DNA from: an uncultured Mycoplasmatota bacterium
Lineage (GTDB): Bacteria; Bacillota_I; Bacilli_A; RF39; UBA660
Direction of reading: 5' to 3'
Assembly: GCA_900551925.1 (NCBI GenBank)
Contig: URXR01000063.1
Span: 1-6,175, forward strand
Length of the DNA: 6,175 nucleotides
In this document: piece after piece, positions 1-5,730 of the stretch
Position numbering within the stretch: the stretch's first letter is position 1
How the letters are laid out: every line of letters starts with the position of its first letter
Translations under genes and position numbers: made by a program
The notes under the pieces: model-generated
Told to the model about the DNA's origin: nothing
Databases searched by the model: none
What the model saw: only the letters and a program-made list of their open reading frames with translations

Positions 1-169
1 TTTTATACTTTATCTTTAAATCATCAAACTTTTTACTAAACTTTTTTCTATTTGTTACTTTAGGCTTTACTACCTCTATTTCTTCTTCTACTTCTTTTCT
101 ATCTTTTCTATTTTCAAGTATTTCTTCTTCTATATCATAAAGTGAATTATCTTTTTCTTTTTTCTCCAC
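1..169 (-). CDS. Unidentified highly charged protein, N-terminal part (3' end outside window)
   Basis: An open frame runs from a GTG at 169-167 to the window edge, giving 56 residues without a stop. The start is well fixed: a strong GAGGTGA ribosome binding site lies at 182-176, six bases upstream, and an in-frame TGA at 178-176 rules out an earlier start. No ATG follows within the visible part. The peptide begins MEKKEKDNSLYDIEEEILEN and is almost entirely Lys, Arg, Glu and Asp with scattered Ile/Leu/Val. It has no signal peptide or membrane segment and looks like a disordered or helical charged leader ahead of a domain that is not visible. I do not recognise the family. It lies 80 bases after the ychF stop, apparently with its own promoter (243-215), so it need not belong to the parA-ychF unit. 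That it is a real gene is fairly certain from the ribosome binding site and open frame; function is unknown. Confidence 0.75.
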   Translation of the reverse strand, partial: MEKKEKDNSLYDIEEEILENRKDRKEVEEEIEVVKPKVTNRKKFSKKFDDLKIKYK

Positions 170-192
170 TTTTCTTCACCTCAAATCAAAAA

Positions 193-228
193 AAGTATAC
201 CTATTCTTAAAACAAGTATACCATTCTT
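193..228. repeat. Two-copy direct repeat with 21-base period in the ychF downstream spacer
   Basis: On the plus strand AAGTATACCTATTCTT (193-208) recurs as AAGTATACCATTCTT (214-228), differing by one inserted T. Each copy carries the palindrome GTATAC (195-200 and 216-221), and the palindromes are 21 bases apart, about two helical turns. One copy covers the proposed extended -10 box and the other lies just downstream of the expected transcription start, a layout compatible with an operator. Because GTATAC is self-complementary, the two copies could also pair as a weak hairpin ahead of seven T residues on the minus strand, so a poor terminator for ychF is the alternative reading. Confidence 0.55.
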
Positions 229-243
229 TTATTTTTCTTACAA
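215..243 (-). promoter_or_regulatory. Probable sigma-A promoter for the charged-protein gene
   Basis: On the minus strand a -35-like TTGTAA (243-238) is followed after 17 bases by TATACT (220-215). The -10 is preceded by TGG, giving an extended -10 (TGnTATACT). Transcription would start near 208, leaving a leader of about 40 bases before the GTG at 169. The -35 box lies just past the ychF stop codon, so this promoter could uncouple the downstream gene from the ychF operon. This is a consensus match by eye in AT-rich DNA, where chance matches are common; the extended -10 and exact spacing raise its credibility. Confidence 0.45.
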
Positions 244-249
244 GAAATA

Positions 250-1347
250 TTAAATATTAAACCTAAAATGACAAATATCTCCATCTTGCATTAAATAATC
301 TTTTCCTTCTAGTCTTAGTTTACCGTGTTCTTTTACTTTTTGCTCATTTTGTTCTTCTTTTATATCTTGATATGAAATTACTTCAGCTTTGATAAAACCT
401 TTTTCGAAATCGGTATGAATAATTCCTGCACATTCTTTTGCATTCATACCATCTTTAAAAGTCCAAGCTTTTACTTCTTGTTCTCCAGCAGTAAAATAAG
501 TTTTTAAGCCTAGAAGAGAGTAGGTAGTTTCTACTAATTTATCTAATCCACTTTTTTCAATATTTAATTCTTTTAACATTTCTTCTTTATCGTCATCATT
601 TAATTCTGATAATTCTGATTCTATTTTAGCAGATACCACTATTACTTTAGAGTTTTCTTTAAGGGCATATTCAGTTAAATTATCTACATATTCGTTAGGC
701 TTATTTATTTCATCTTCATCAATATTTGCTAAATAAATGTGGGGTTTTAAAGTTAAGAGATTGAATGATTTTAACGAGATTAGTTCTTCTTTTTCATATT
801 TAATCAGTCTTAAGGGGATGTTTTTTTCTAGTGCTTCTTTTGATTTTTCTAGGGCTGTTAATTCTATTAAAGATTCTTTATCTTTAGTTGTTTCAGCTTT
901 TTTCTTTATTTTTCCTATTCTATTAGAGATTATTTCTAAGTCTGCTAGGGCTAATTCTAAATTAATTATTTCAACATCTCTTATAGGATCGACATTACCT
1001 TCAACATGTGTTATTTCTTTGTTTTTAAAACATCTTACTACTTCTACTATAGCATCTACTTCTCTTATATGGGATAGGAATTTATTTCCTAAACCTTCGC
1101 CTGTTGAGGCTCCTTTTACTATTCCTGCAATATCAACAAATTCAAAAGTTGCTGGTTTTACTTCTTGAGGATTATATATTTGTTCTAAAACTTTTAATCT
1201 TTCATCAGGAACACTTACTATTCCGACATTGGGATCTATTGTGGCAAATGGATAATTAGCTATTAAGATTTCTTTTTTAGTTATTGCATTAAAAAGAGTG
1301 GACTTTCCAACATTGGGAAGTCCTATTATTCCGGCTTTTAAACTCAT
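250..1347 (-). CDS. ychF: YchF/OLA1-type redox-regulated ribosome-binding P-loop NTPase
   Basis: A 365-residue protein of the Obg-related YchF family, at the usual full length. Visible motifs are the P-loop GLPNVGKST (residues 9-17), DIAG (72-75) followed by the YchF-typical GEGLGNKFLSHIR (about 83-95), a G4 position reading NIDE (208-211) rather than NKxD, which is the family hallmark linked to ATP preference, and SAKIE (239-243) as G5. A helical insert covers about residues 130-200, and the C-terminal part (about 280-363) is the TGS domain. Family members bind ribosomes and hydrolyse ATP and GTP; roles in translation and stress responses are reported, but the exact function is unsettled. 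The ATG at 1347 has an ideal AGGAGG (1360-1355) seven bases upstream. That site falls in the 15-base gap after the AbgT-family stop, which implies co-transcription. The family call is essentially certain. Confidence 0.97.
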   Translation of the reverse strand: MSLKAGIIGLPNVGKSTLFNAITKKEILIANYPFATIDPNVGIVSVPDERLKVLEQIYNPQEVKPATFEFVDIAGIVKGASTGEGLGNKFLSHIREVDAIVEVVRCFKNKEITHVEGNVDPIRDVEIINLELALADLEIISNRIGKIKKKAETTKDKESLIELTALEKSKEALEKNIPLRLIKYEKEELISLKSFNLLTLKPHIYLANIDEDEINKPNEYVDNLTEYALKENSKVIVVSAKIESELSELNDDDKEEMLKELNIEKSGLDKLVETTYSLLGLKTYFTAGEQEVKAWTFKDGMNAKECAGIIHTDFEKGFIKAEVISYQDIKEEQNEQKVKEHGKLRLEGKDYLMQDGDICHFRFNI

Positions 1348-1362
1348 AATTATTCCTCCTTA

Positions 1363-2958
1363 TTATAGGACAGGATATGATCCTGGTCCAAGTGGTAATC
1401 CTACTAAGTACCATAGCAATACTATAGCAATCCAAGTTATGGATAGGGCAATAAAGTATGGAGTCATTAATCTTATTCCATCTCTAATGCCATAGACCTT
1501 TTTTTCTTCACGATTATAGATATTCAAATATCCTAAGTAAACAACAAAGTAGGCTAGGAGAGGAGTTATTCCATTAGTCATAGATTCTGCTGCTCTAAAG
1601 ATGAATTGAGAGTATTGTGGCGATAAATTCATTTGCATCATAGCAGGTACTAGAATAGGGGAGATAATCATCCATTTGGTTATAGTACTTGGTACAAATA
1701 AATTAGACACAGCAATTACAAAGATAGCTACTAATATCAAAAGTATTCCTGATAGAGGTACTGCTTGTAATAGACTTGATAGCCATACCACTATTATAGT
1801 TCCAATATTTGTTTCTCTAAAGATTGCTACAAATTGAGAAGCAAAGAAAATCATTAATAAAAGTCCTCCGATAGAGCTTAATCTTTTTCCTACTTTTTCA
1901 ATTAGTTCTTTATCATTTTTGATTGACTTAGCTCCGATAGCGTAAGCTACTCCGGTTACTATTAGGAATAGTGCTAAAAGATATGTAAATCCTGCTTCAA
2001 AATATGATTCTGGTCCAAATAATTGATAGGCATAAGACTCTTGAGTTTGGTCTAATAACATTCCTGATAGAGGAAGTTCTGGAATAATAGCATATATAAA
2101 TACTATTAAGACAATGATTGCTGCGAATAGGGCATATCTTAAGCCTTTTTTCTCTTTTTCTTCTTCTTTTATTTTCTTTTGTTCTTCATATTGAAGATCT
2201 AGATATTCTATTTCTTTAGTTTGATCTAAATCATCTTTCTTTTTAGAAACATATCTTCCAATTTTTTTTACAATATATTTTTCAGTTATAATAGTTCCTA
2301 CAATTGATATTACAATACTTGAGAATATCATAATAAATAGATTAGAGGTCATTCTAACATAGAATGTTTCATCAATTAGATGAGCCGCACTCATAGTGTA
2401 TGGGATTAGGGTCATATCAGTTGCTCCGACGAAGAAACTGACACTGTAACCAAATGCTACTCCGGCAAAGGCGGTAGCAATTCCGGCGAGTGGATTTCTA
2501 CCATTAAATAAAAATAGTAGAGCTCCAAGTGGAATTAAAACGGCATAACCAACTTCATTAACGATACTTGAGAAAACAGCAGTTAAGAATAATAAGAAAG
2601 TTATTATTCTAGGATTAATTTTAGCTAACTTTCGTTTCATGAAAGTCTGAATTAAGCCTGTTTCTTCTGCTACTGCTACTCCAATTAAAGTAATAATTAA
2701 AGTACTAACTGTTGTAAAACTTATAAAGTTAGTAGAAGCATTACTAATCATTGATTTTATTCCTTCATAACTTAACATATTTTCAACAGTTACTATAGTT
2801 TGTTCTAGTTCATTGGTTTCAATATTGACACTGTCATAAGATGCTGATATATCAAATAATGATAATATAAAACTTAAAACTACTGTTATTATTATTAAAA
2901 TTATAAAACTGGTCGTGGGATGTAATTTTAATTTCTTTTTTTTCTTCTTTTTTGCCAT
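1363..2958 (-). CDS. AbgT-family (p-aminobenzoyl-glutamate type) membrane transporter
   Basis: A 531-residue polytopic membrane protein, near the usual 500-530 of AbgT family members. A poly-lysine N-terminus (residues 3-9, then KLHPTT) precedes TM1 (about 16-36). Conserved blocks are GYAVLIPLGA (137-146), NPLAGIATAFAGV (155-167), VGATD (177-181), SNLFVPSTITKW (418-429), FRAAESMTNGITP (454-466) and the family-typical end WYLVGLPLGPG (516-526). A very charged, probably cytoplasmic linker lies at about 235-272. Known members include E. coli AbgT, which imports p-aminobenzoyl-glutamate, and MtrF and YdaH, reported to export sulfonamides. The substrate here cannot be read from sequence, and no abgA/abgB peptidase genes are adjacent. 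Compared with MtrF, the position I align to Asp449 is Glu458 and that aligned to Ser417 is Ile426, so this may be a diverged subfamily. Its GAGGAG site (2971-2966) overlaps the DUF951 end, and its stop nearly touches the ychF ribosome binding site, so it is embedded in the operon. Confidence 0.88.
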   Translation of the reverse strand: MAKKKKKKKLKLHPTTSFIILIIITVVLSFILSLFDISASYDSVNIETNELEQTIVTVENMLSYEGIKSMISNASTNFISFTTVSTLIITLIGVAVAEETGLIQTFMKRKLAKINPRIITFLLFLTAVFSSIVNEVGYAVLIPLGALLFLFNGRNPLAGIATAFAGVAFGYSVSFFVGATDMTLIPYTMSAAHLIDETFYVRMTSNLFIMIFSSIVISIVGTIITEKYIVKKIGRYVSKKKDDLDQTKEIEYLDLQYEEQKKIKEEEKEKKGLRYALFAAIIVLIVFIYAIIPELPLSGMLLDQTQESYAYQLFGPESYFEAGFTYLLALFLIVTGVAYAIGAKSIKNDKELIEKVGKRLSSIGGLLLMIFFASQFVAIFRETNIGTIIVVWLSSLLQAVPLSGILLILVAIFVIAVSNLFVPSTITKWMIISPILVPAMMQMNLSPQYSQFIFRAAESMTNGITPLLAYFVVYLGYLNIYNREEKKVYGIRDGIRLMTPYFIALSITWIAIVLLWYLVGLPLGPGSYPVL

Positions 2959-2962
2959 ATTT

Positions 2963-3148
2963 TTACTCCTCTACTATTTTTTTTAATTTTTTATTAAATT
3001 CTATTCTAGGTAACATAATGGTTCTACCACAATTTAAACATTTTATTTTTATGTCAGCTCCTAGTCTTACTATTTCCCATAGATTGCTGCCACAAGGATG
3101 ATTTTTTTTCATTATTACTTTGGTTCCTAAGTTATAATTTTTATCCAT
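2963..3148 (-). CDS. DUF951 family small Cys-containing protein
   Basis: A 61-residue protein starting MDKNYNLGTKV with the DUF951 pattern HPCG (17-20), WEI (24-26), GADIKIKC (30-37), CxxCGR (37-42) and MLPR (45-48). The three Cys (19, 37, 40) and His17 suggest a small zinc-ribbon-like fold, though metal binding is inference. Family function is unknown. Members are very often found between mscS and ychF in Firmicutes (B. subtilis YyzM is, I believe, the counterpart). I chose the ATG at 3148, preceded by GAGGTT (3158-3153), over the in-frame TTG at 3160, which would add MRLE and place the ribosome binding site inside the gene. The ATG overlaps the end of the mscS frame by 8 bases, suggesting translational coupling. 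Confidence 0.92.
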   Translation of the reverse strand: MDKNYNLGTKVIMKKNHPCGSNLWEIVRLGADIKIKCLNCGRTIMLPRIEFNKKLKKIVEE

Positions 3149-3929
3149 TTCTAACCTCAACTATGTTAAATGGAATTGATATGTTTTCTTTATCATATTC
3201 TTCTTTTATTATTTTATTTATTTGACGTTCAGCGCTAAATTGTTCATCCATTTTAACAGGAACTAATAAACGATATTTAATGCTAGAGTCTGCAAATTCA
3301 TTTAGTCCCCAAAAATCAATTGGTCCAACAAGAGTTGTTACTTCTTTTTCTATTCTTTTTATAATATTTTTTATTACTTTGTCAGTAAGCTTGCTATCTA
3401 CTTCATAAGCCATTGGAATATCAACAACTAAGTTGGGATTAGTTTTGGAATAATTTATTACTTCAGTTATAGTACGATTTGATATTATTTTTACAACATT
3501 TTCATAACTTTTGATTTTAGTACTTTTTAAACCTAAATCTATAACTGTCCCAGTAAAGCCATTAATTTCTACTAAATCTCCAATATCAAATTGATCTTCC
3601 ATGATAATAGACATTCCTGATAAAACATCTTGCATCATATCTTTTAGGGCAAGACTTAAAATTACTGAAGCTACTCCTAGTCCTGCAACTATAGAAGTTA
3701 TATTTATTCCTAAGATACTTAATACTCCTGCTGCTACTAAAACAAAAATAGTATATTTAGCTATATTTTGAATTAGTTTTTGCATTGTGATTTGTCTTTT
3801 CTTTTTTAATTTTTGAGTTCTTTTAGTTATTATTTTTTTAATTATTTGATAAACTATCCATCCTAATATAATATAAATTATAATCAAATGGTAGTCGTTT
3901 TCTATAAAATATTTTAAGAAGTCTAACAT
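3141..3929 (-). CDS. mscS: MscS-family small-conductance mechanosensitive channel
   Basis: A 262-residue protein, slightly shorter than E. coli MscS (286), with the three-TM architecture. TM1 is about 14-31, a basic loop follows (RTQKLKKKRQ, 37-46), TM2 is about 58-74, and the pore helix TM3 with its GLGVASVILSLALKD signature covers about 83-97. The beta domain follows with FDIGDLVEINGFTGTV (114-129) and ISNRTI (149-154), then the C-terminal alpha/beta cage domain to IPFNIVEVRNG. Such channels form heptamers in the cytoplasmic membrane and release solutes when tension rises during hypo-osmotic shock. The start is taken as ATG at 3929, five to six bases after AGGTGA (3940-3935); a GTG at 3938 would add MKN but sits inside that ribosome binding site. 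The gene begins 9 bases after the parB stop and overlaps DUF951 by 8 bases, so it is expressed with the partitioning genes. Confidence 0.93.
   Translation of the reverse strand: MLDFLKYFIENDYHLIIIYIILGWIVYQIIKKIITKRTQKLKKKRQITMQKLIQNIAKYTIFVLVAAGVLSILGINITSIVAGLGVASVILSLALKDMMQDVLSGMSIIMEDQFDIGDLVEINGFTGTVIDLGLKSTKIKSYENVVKIISNRTITEVINYSKTNPNLVVDIPMAYEVDSKLTDKVIKNIIKRIEKEVTTLVGPIDFWGLNEFADSSIKYRLLVPVKMDEQFSAERQINKIIKEEYDKENISIPFNIVEVRNG
3153..3158 (-). promoter_or_regulatory. Ribosome binding site that decides the DUF951 start
   Basis: GAGGTT on the minus strand, inside the 3' end of the mscS coding frame, lies four bases before the ATG at 3148 (six from the GAGG core). It supports that ATG and argues against the TTG at 3160, which the site itself would overlap. 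Confidence 0.7.
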
Positions 3930-3934
3930 ATTTT

Positions 3935-3940
3935 TCACCT
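3935..3940 (-). promoter_or_regulatory. Ribosome binding site that decides the mscS start
   Basis: AGGTGA on the minus strand overlaps the parB TAG stop (3941-3939) and lies five bases before the ATG at 3929. The GTG at 3938-3936 is part of this site, so it is unlikely to be the initiator. Confidence 0.7.
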
Positions 3941-4817
3941 ACTTATTAGAATTAATTATTTCTAAAATTCTATTTAAATCATTAATATTCTCATATGAGA
4001 TTTCTAATTTTTTTGGTTTAATTTTTACTTTGGTTCCTAAATATTCTGATAAGTCTGTTTCTAAGGTTATTAATTCAGGATTTTTTTCTTTTTGGTGTTG
4101 AACAATTTTCTTTTTTAAATCTGGTTTATGAGTTTCTTGTTCTAAATCTCTAACATTCATATTTTCATTTATTATTTTATGAGCTAGAGCTTCGATTTGA
4201 TTTTTATCTTCTAATTTTGATAAAGTTCTAGCATGGGCCATAGTTAATTTGTTTTCTTTTACTAAAGATTTTACTGTTTCAGGAAGTGAAAGAAGTCCTA
4301 ATATATTAGTAATGTGACTTCTACTTTTTCCAATTCTTTTAGCTAATTGTTCTTGAGTTAAATTTAAATTATTTATTAGTCTTTGATAAGCTTCAGCTTC
4401 TTCGATAGCATTTAAATTTTCTCTTTGGAGATTTTCTAAAACTGCTAGTTCCATCATTTGTTCATCAGTGAAATTACGAATAATAGCAGGGATTGTTTCT
4501 TTTCCTGCTAATTTTGAAGCTCGAAATCTTCTTTCTCCGGCAACTATTTCATAACCTTTAATACTTTTTTTAACAATTATTGGTTGGATTACTCCATGTT
4601 CTTTGATTGAGTCTGCTAATTCTTGCAATGTTTCATTGTTAAAGGTTTTTCTTGGTTGGTAAGGATTAGCTCTTATTTCCTCTAAGGGAATTTCTGTTAC
4701 TTCTTCTTTACTAGCTGTTTCTACAATTTTTTCTTCTATTTTGTTATAGTTTATGTCTTCAATATTAAATAATTCTTCAAGACCTCTTCCTAGAGCTCTT
4801 CTTTTAGTTTGTTCCAT
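3939..4817 (-). CDS. parB: Chromosome partitioning protein ParB (Spo0J-type, CTP-dependent clamp)
   Basis: A 292-residue ParB with all expected parts. An N-terminal basic RRALGRGLEELF (6-17) matches the segment that stimulates ParA ATPase and is absent from Noc paralogues, arguing for Spo0J/ParB. The CTP-binding/CTPase domain shows NPYQPRKTF (51-59), GERRFRAS (94-101) and ENLQRENLN (128-136). The helix-turn-helix that reads parS is LTQEQLAKRIGKSRSHITN (153-171), and residues about 250-292 form the dimerisation domain. By family knowledge it loads at parS, slides as a clamp, recruits SMC and works with ParA in origin segregation. The ATG at 4817 lies 9 bases after GAGGTGA (4833-4827) and overlaps the parA end by 14 bases, indicating coupled translation. 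No parS palindrome resembling TGTTTCACGTGAAACA is visible in the window. Confidence 0.97.
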   Translation of the reverse strand: MEQTKRRALGRGLEELFNIEDINYNKIEEKIVETASKEEVTEIPLEEIRANPYQPRKTFNNETLQELADSIKEHGVIQPIIVKKSIKGYEIVAGERRFRASKLAGKETIPAIIRNFTDEQMMELAVLENLQRENLNAIEEAEAYQRLINNLNLTQEQLAKRIGKSRSHITNILGLLSLPETVKSLVKENKLTMAHARTLSKLEDKNQIEALAHKIINENMNVRDLEQETHKPDLKKKIVQHQKEKNPELITLETDLSEYLGTKVKIKPKKLEISYENINDLNRILEIINSNK

Positions 4818-5589
4818 TTCCTTTAATCACCTCTTTGGCTAAATTTAAATAAGCTTCTGATCCTCTTGATTTTGGATCATAGGCTACAATTGGTTTTCCA
4901 TGCGATGGTGCTTCAGTTAATCTTATTAATCTTGGTATTATTGTGTTATATACTTTATCTTTAAAGTAGCTTCTTATTTCTTCAACTACTTCTAGACCTA
5001 AATTAGTTCTAGCATCTAGCATTGTTAAGAGAACGCCTTCAATTGATAAATTTGGATTTAAATTTGATTGCGTATACATGATGGCTTTTAATAATTGAGT
5101 TATACCTTCTAGAGCAAAGTATTCGCATTGAACTGGAATAATTACTGAGTCTGAAGCTGTTAGAGCATTTGTTGTAATTATTCCTAAAGCTGGAGGACAA
5201 TCAATTATAATAAAATCATAGTCATCTTTAATTTGATTGATATGAATTTTTAATCTTTCAGCTTTGGAAATATTAGAATTTGGATCATTTTGTTCTAGTT
5301 CAATATCTATTCCTGCTAAATTTATGTTAGCAGGAAGAACATATAAATTTTTATATTTTGTTTTTATTATGGCTTCATTAATAGTTGCTGTTCCGTTTAA
5401 TACATTATAAATACTTTTTTCAATATTTCCTTTGTTTAGTCCAATGCCTGTTGTGGCATTACATTGAGGATCTAAATCAATTAATAGTATTTTTTTATTT
5501 AATAAAGCTAATGATGCTGCTAAATTAATGCTAGTTGTAGTTTTTCCTACACCACCTTTTTGATTAATTAATGATATTACTTTTCCCAT
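4804..5589 (-). CDS. parA: Chromosome partitioning ATPase ParA (Soj-type)
   Basis: A 261-residue MinD/ParA-family ATPase, the typical length of chromosomal Soj and lacking the N-terminal DNA-binding extension of plasmid type Ia ParA. The deviant Walker A is KGGVGKTTT (11-19) with signature Lys11 and catalytic Lys16, the switch region is DLDPQCNATTG (38-48), and Walker B is IIIDCPP (127-133). Basic residues Arg194 and Arg220 (in IIPRLIRLTEAPSHGKP) lie where Soj binds nonspecific DNA. ATP-bound dimers coat the nucleoid and are released by ParB, moving ParB-parS complexes; Soj also controls DnaA in B. subtilis. The ATG at 5589 has AGGTGGT (5602-5596) six bases upstream. It is the first gene of the unit after a terminator and probable promoter. 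Confidence 0.97.
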   Translation of the reverse strand: MGKVISLINQKGGVGKTTTSINLAASLALLNKKILLIDLDPQCNATTGIGLNKGNIEKSIYNVLNGTATINEAIIKTKYKNLYVLPANINLAGIDIELEQNDPNSNISKAERLKIHINQIKDDYDFIIIDCPPALGIITTNALTASDSVIIPVQCEYFALEGITQLLKAIMYTQSNLNPNLSIEGVLLTMLDARTNLGLEVVEEIRSYFKDKVYNTIIPRLIRLTEAPSHGKPIVAYDPKSRGSEAYLNLAKEVIKGNGTN

Positions 5590-5625
5590 TTTGTTACCAC
5601 CTATTTCTTTTTTTATGACATTACT

Positions 5626-5654
5626 ATTTTATCAAATAATTTTGGTTTTTTAAA
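5626..5654 (-). promoter_or_regulatory. Probable sigma-A promoter of the parA-ychF unit
   Basis: On the minus strand TTTAAA (5654-5649, four of six matches to TTGACA) and TAAAAT (5631-5626, five of six to TATAAT) are separated by 17 bases. Transcription would start near 5619, about 30 bases ahead of the parA ATG. It lies just after the terminator of the upstream gene and is the best candidate in this intergenic region, but the DNA is so AT-rich that the match is only suggestive. Confidence 0.45.
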
Positions 5655-5677
5655 GAGCTTTTTATAGTTTTTCAAAA

Positions 5678-5715
5678 ATAAAAAATCAAGATTGTTGATT
5701 TACTTGATTTTTTAT
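5678..5715 (-). terminator. Intrinsic terminator after the Cys-rich gene (potentially bidirectional)
   Basis: A 13-base-pair inverted repeat pairs 5715-5703 with 5690-5678 around a 12-base loop; the core is AAAAAATCAAG and CTTGATTTTTT. On the minus strand the stem is followed by further T residues (ATTTTTG), as expected for a Rho-independent terminator, 15 bases after the stop of the Cys-rich gene. The stem is AT-rich, so it is weak in GC terms but normal for this genome's composition. It separates that gene from parAB. Confidence 0.75.
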
Positions 5716-5730
5716 ATTATTTATTTAATT

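Noticed and set aside
195..221. GTATAC/GTATAC hairpin followed by seven T residues as a ychF terminator
   Set aside because: The continuous stem is only six A/T-dominated pairs before a G-T wobble and a mismatch, with a 15-base loop. The direct-repeat and promoter reading accounts for more of the sequence, so it is kept only as an alternative.
737..1168. Plus-strand open frame of 143 codons
   Set aside because: It lies wholly opposite ychF, has a Ser/Phe/Ile-rich composition typical of an antisense frame of an AT-rich gene, shows no family motif, and has no convincing ribosome binding site.
1298..1495. Plus-strand open frame of 65 codons spanning the ychF start and AbgT end
   Set aside because: It is the complement of two well-supported genes and their junction, with no recognisable protein features.
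2925..2958. Poly-A run at the start of the AbgT-family gene as a programmed frameshift or broken start
   Set aside because: The frame is intact through the poly-lysine stretch into conserved TM1. The ribosome binding site and ATG are correctly placed, and there is no alternative-frame product of interest.
3136..3148. TTATCCATT considered as a DnaA box (TTATCCACA)
   Set aside because: A single imperfect match that includes the DUF951 start codon, with no cluster of further boxes in the window.
4858..4879. Inverted repeat TGATCC-N10-GGATCA in the parA 3' region, considered as a parS-like site
   Set aside because: It does not resemble the parS consensus (TGTTTCACGTGAAACA) and is explained by the codons for the conserved YDPKSRGS segment of ParA.
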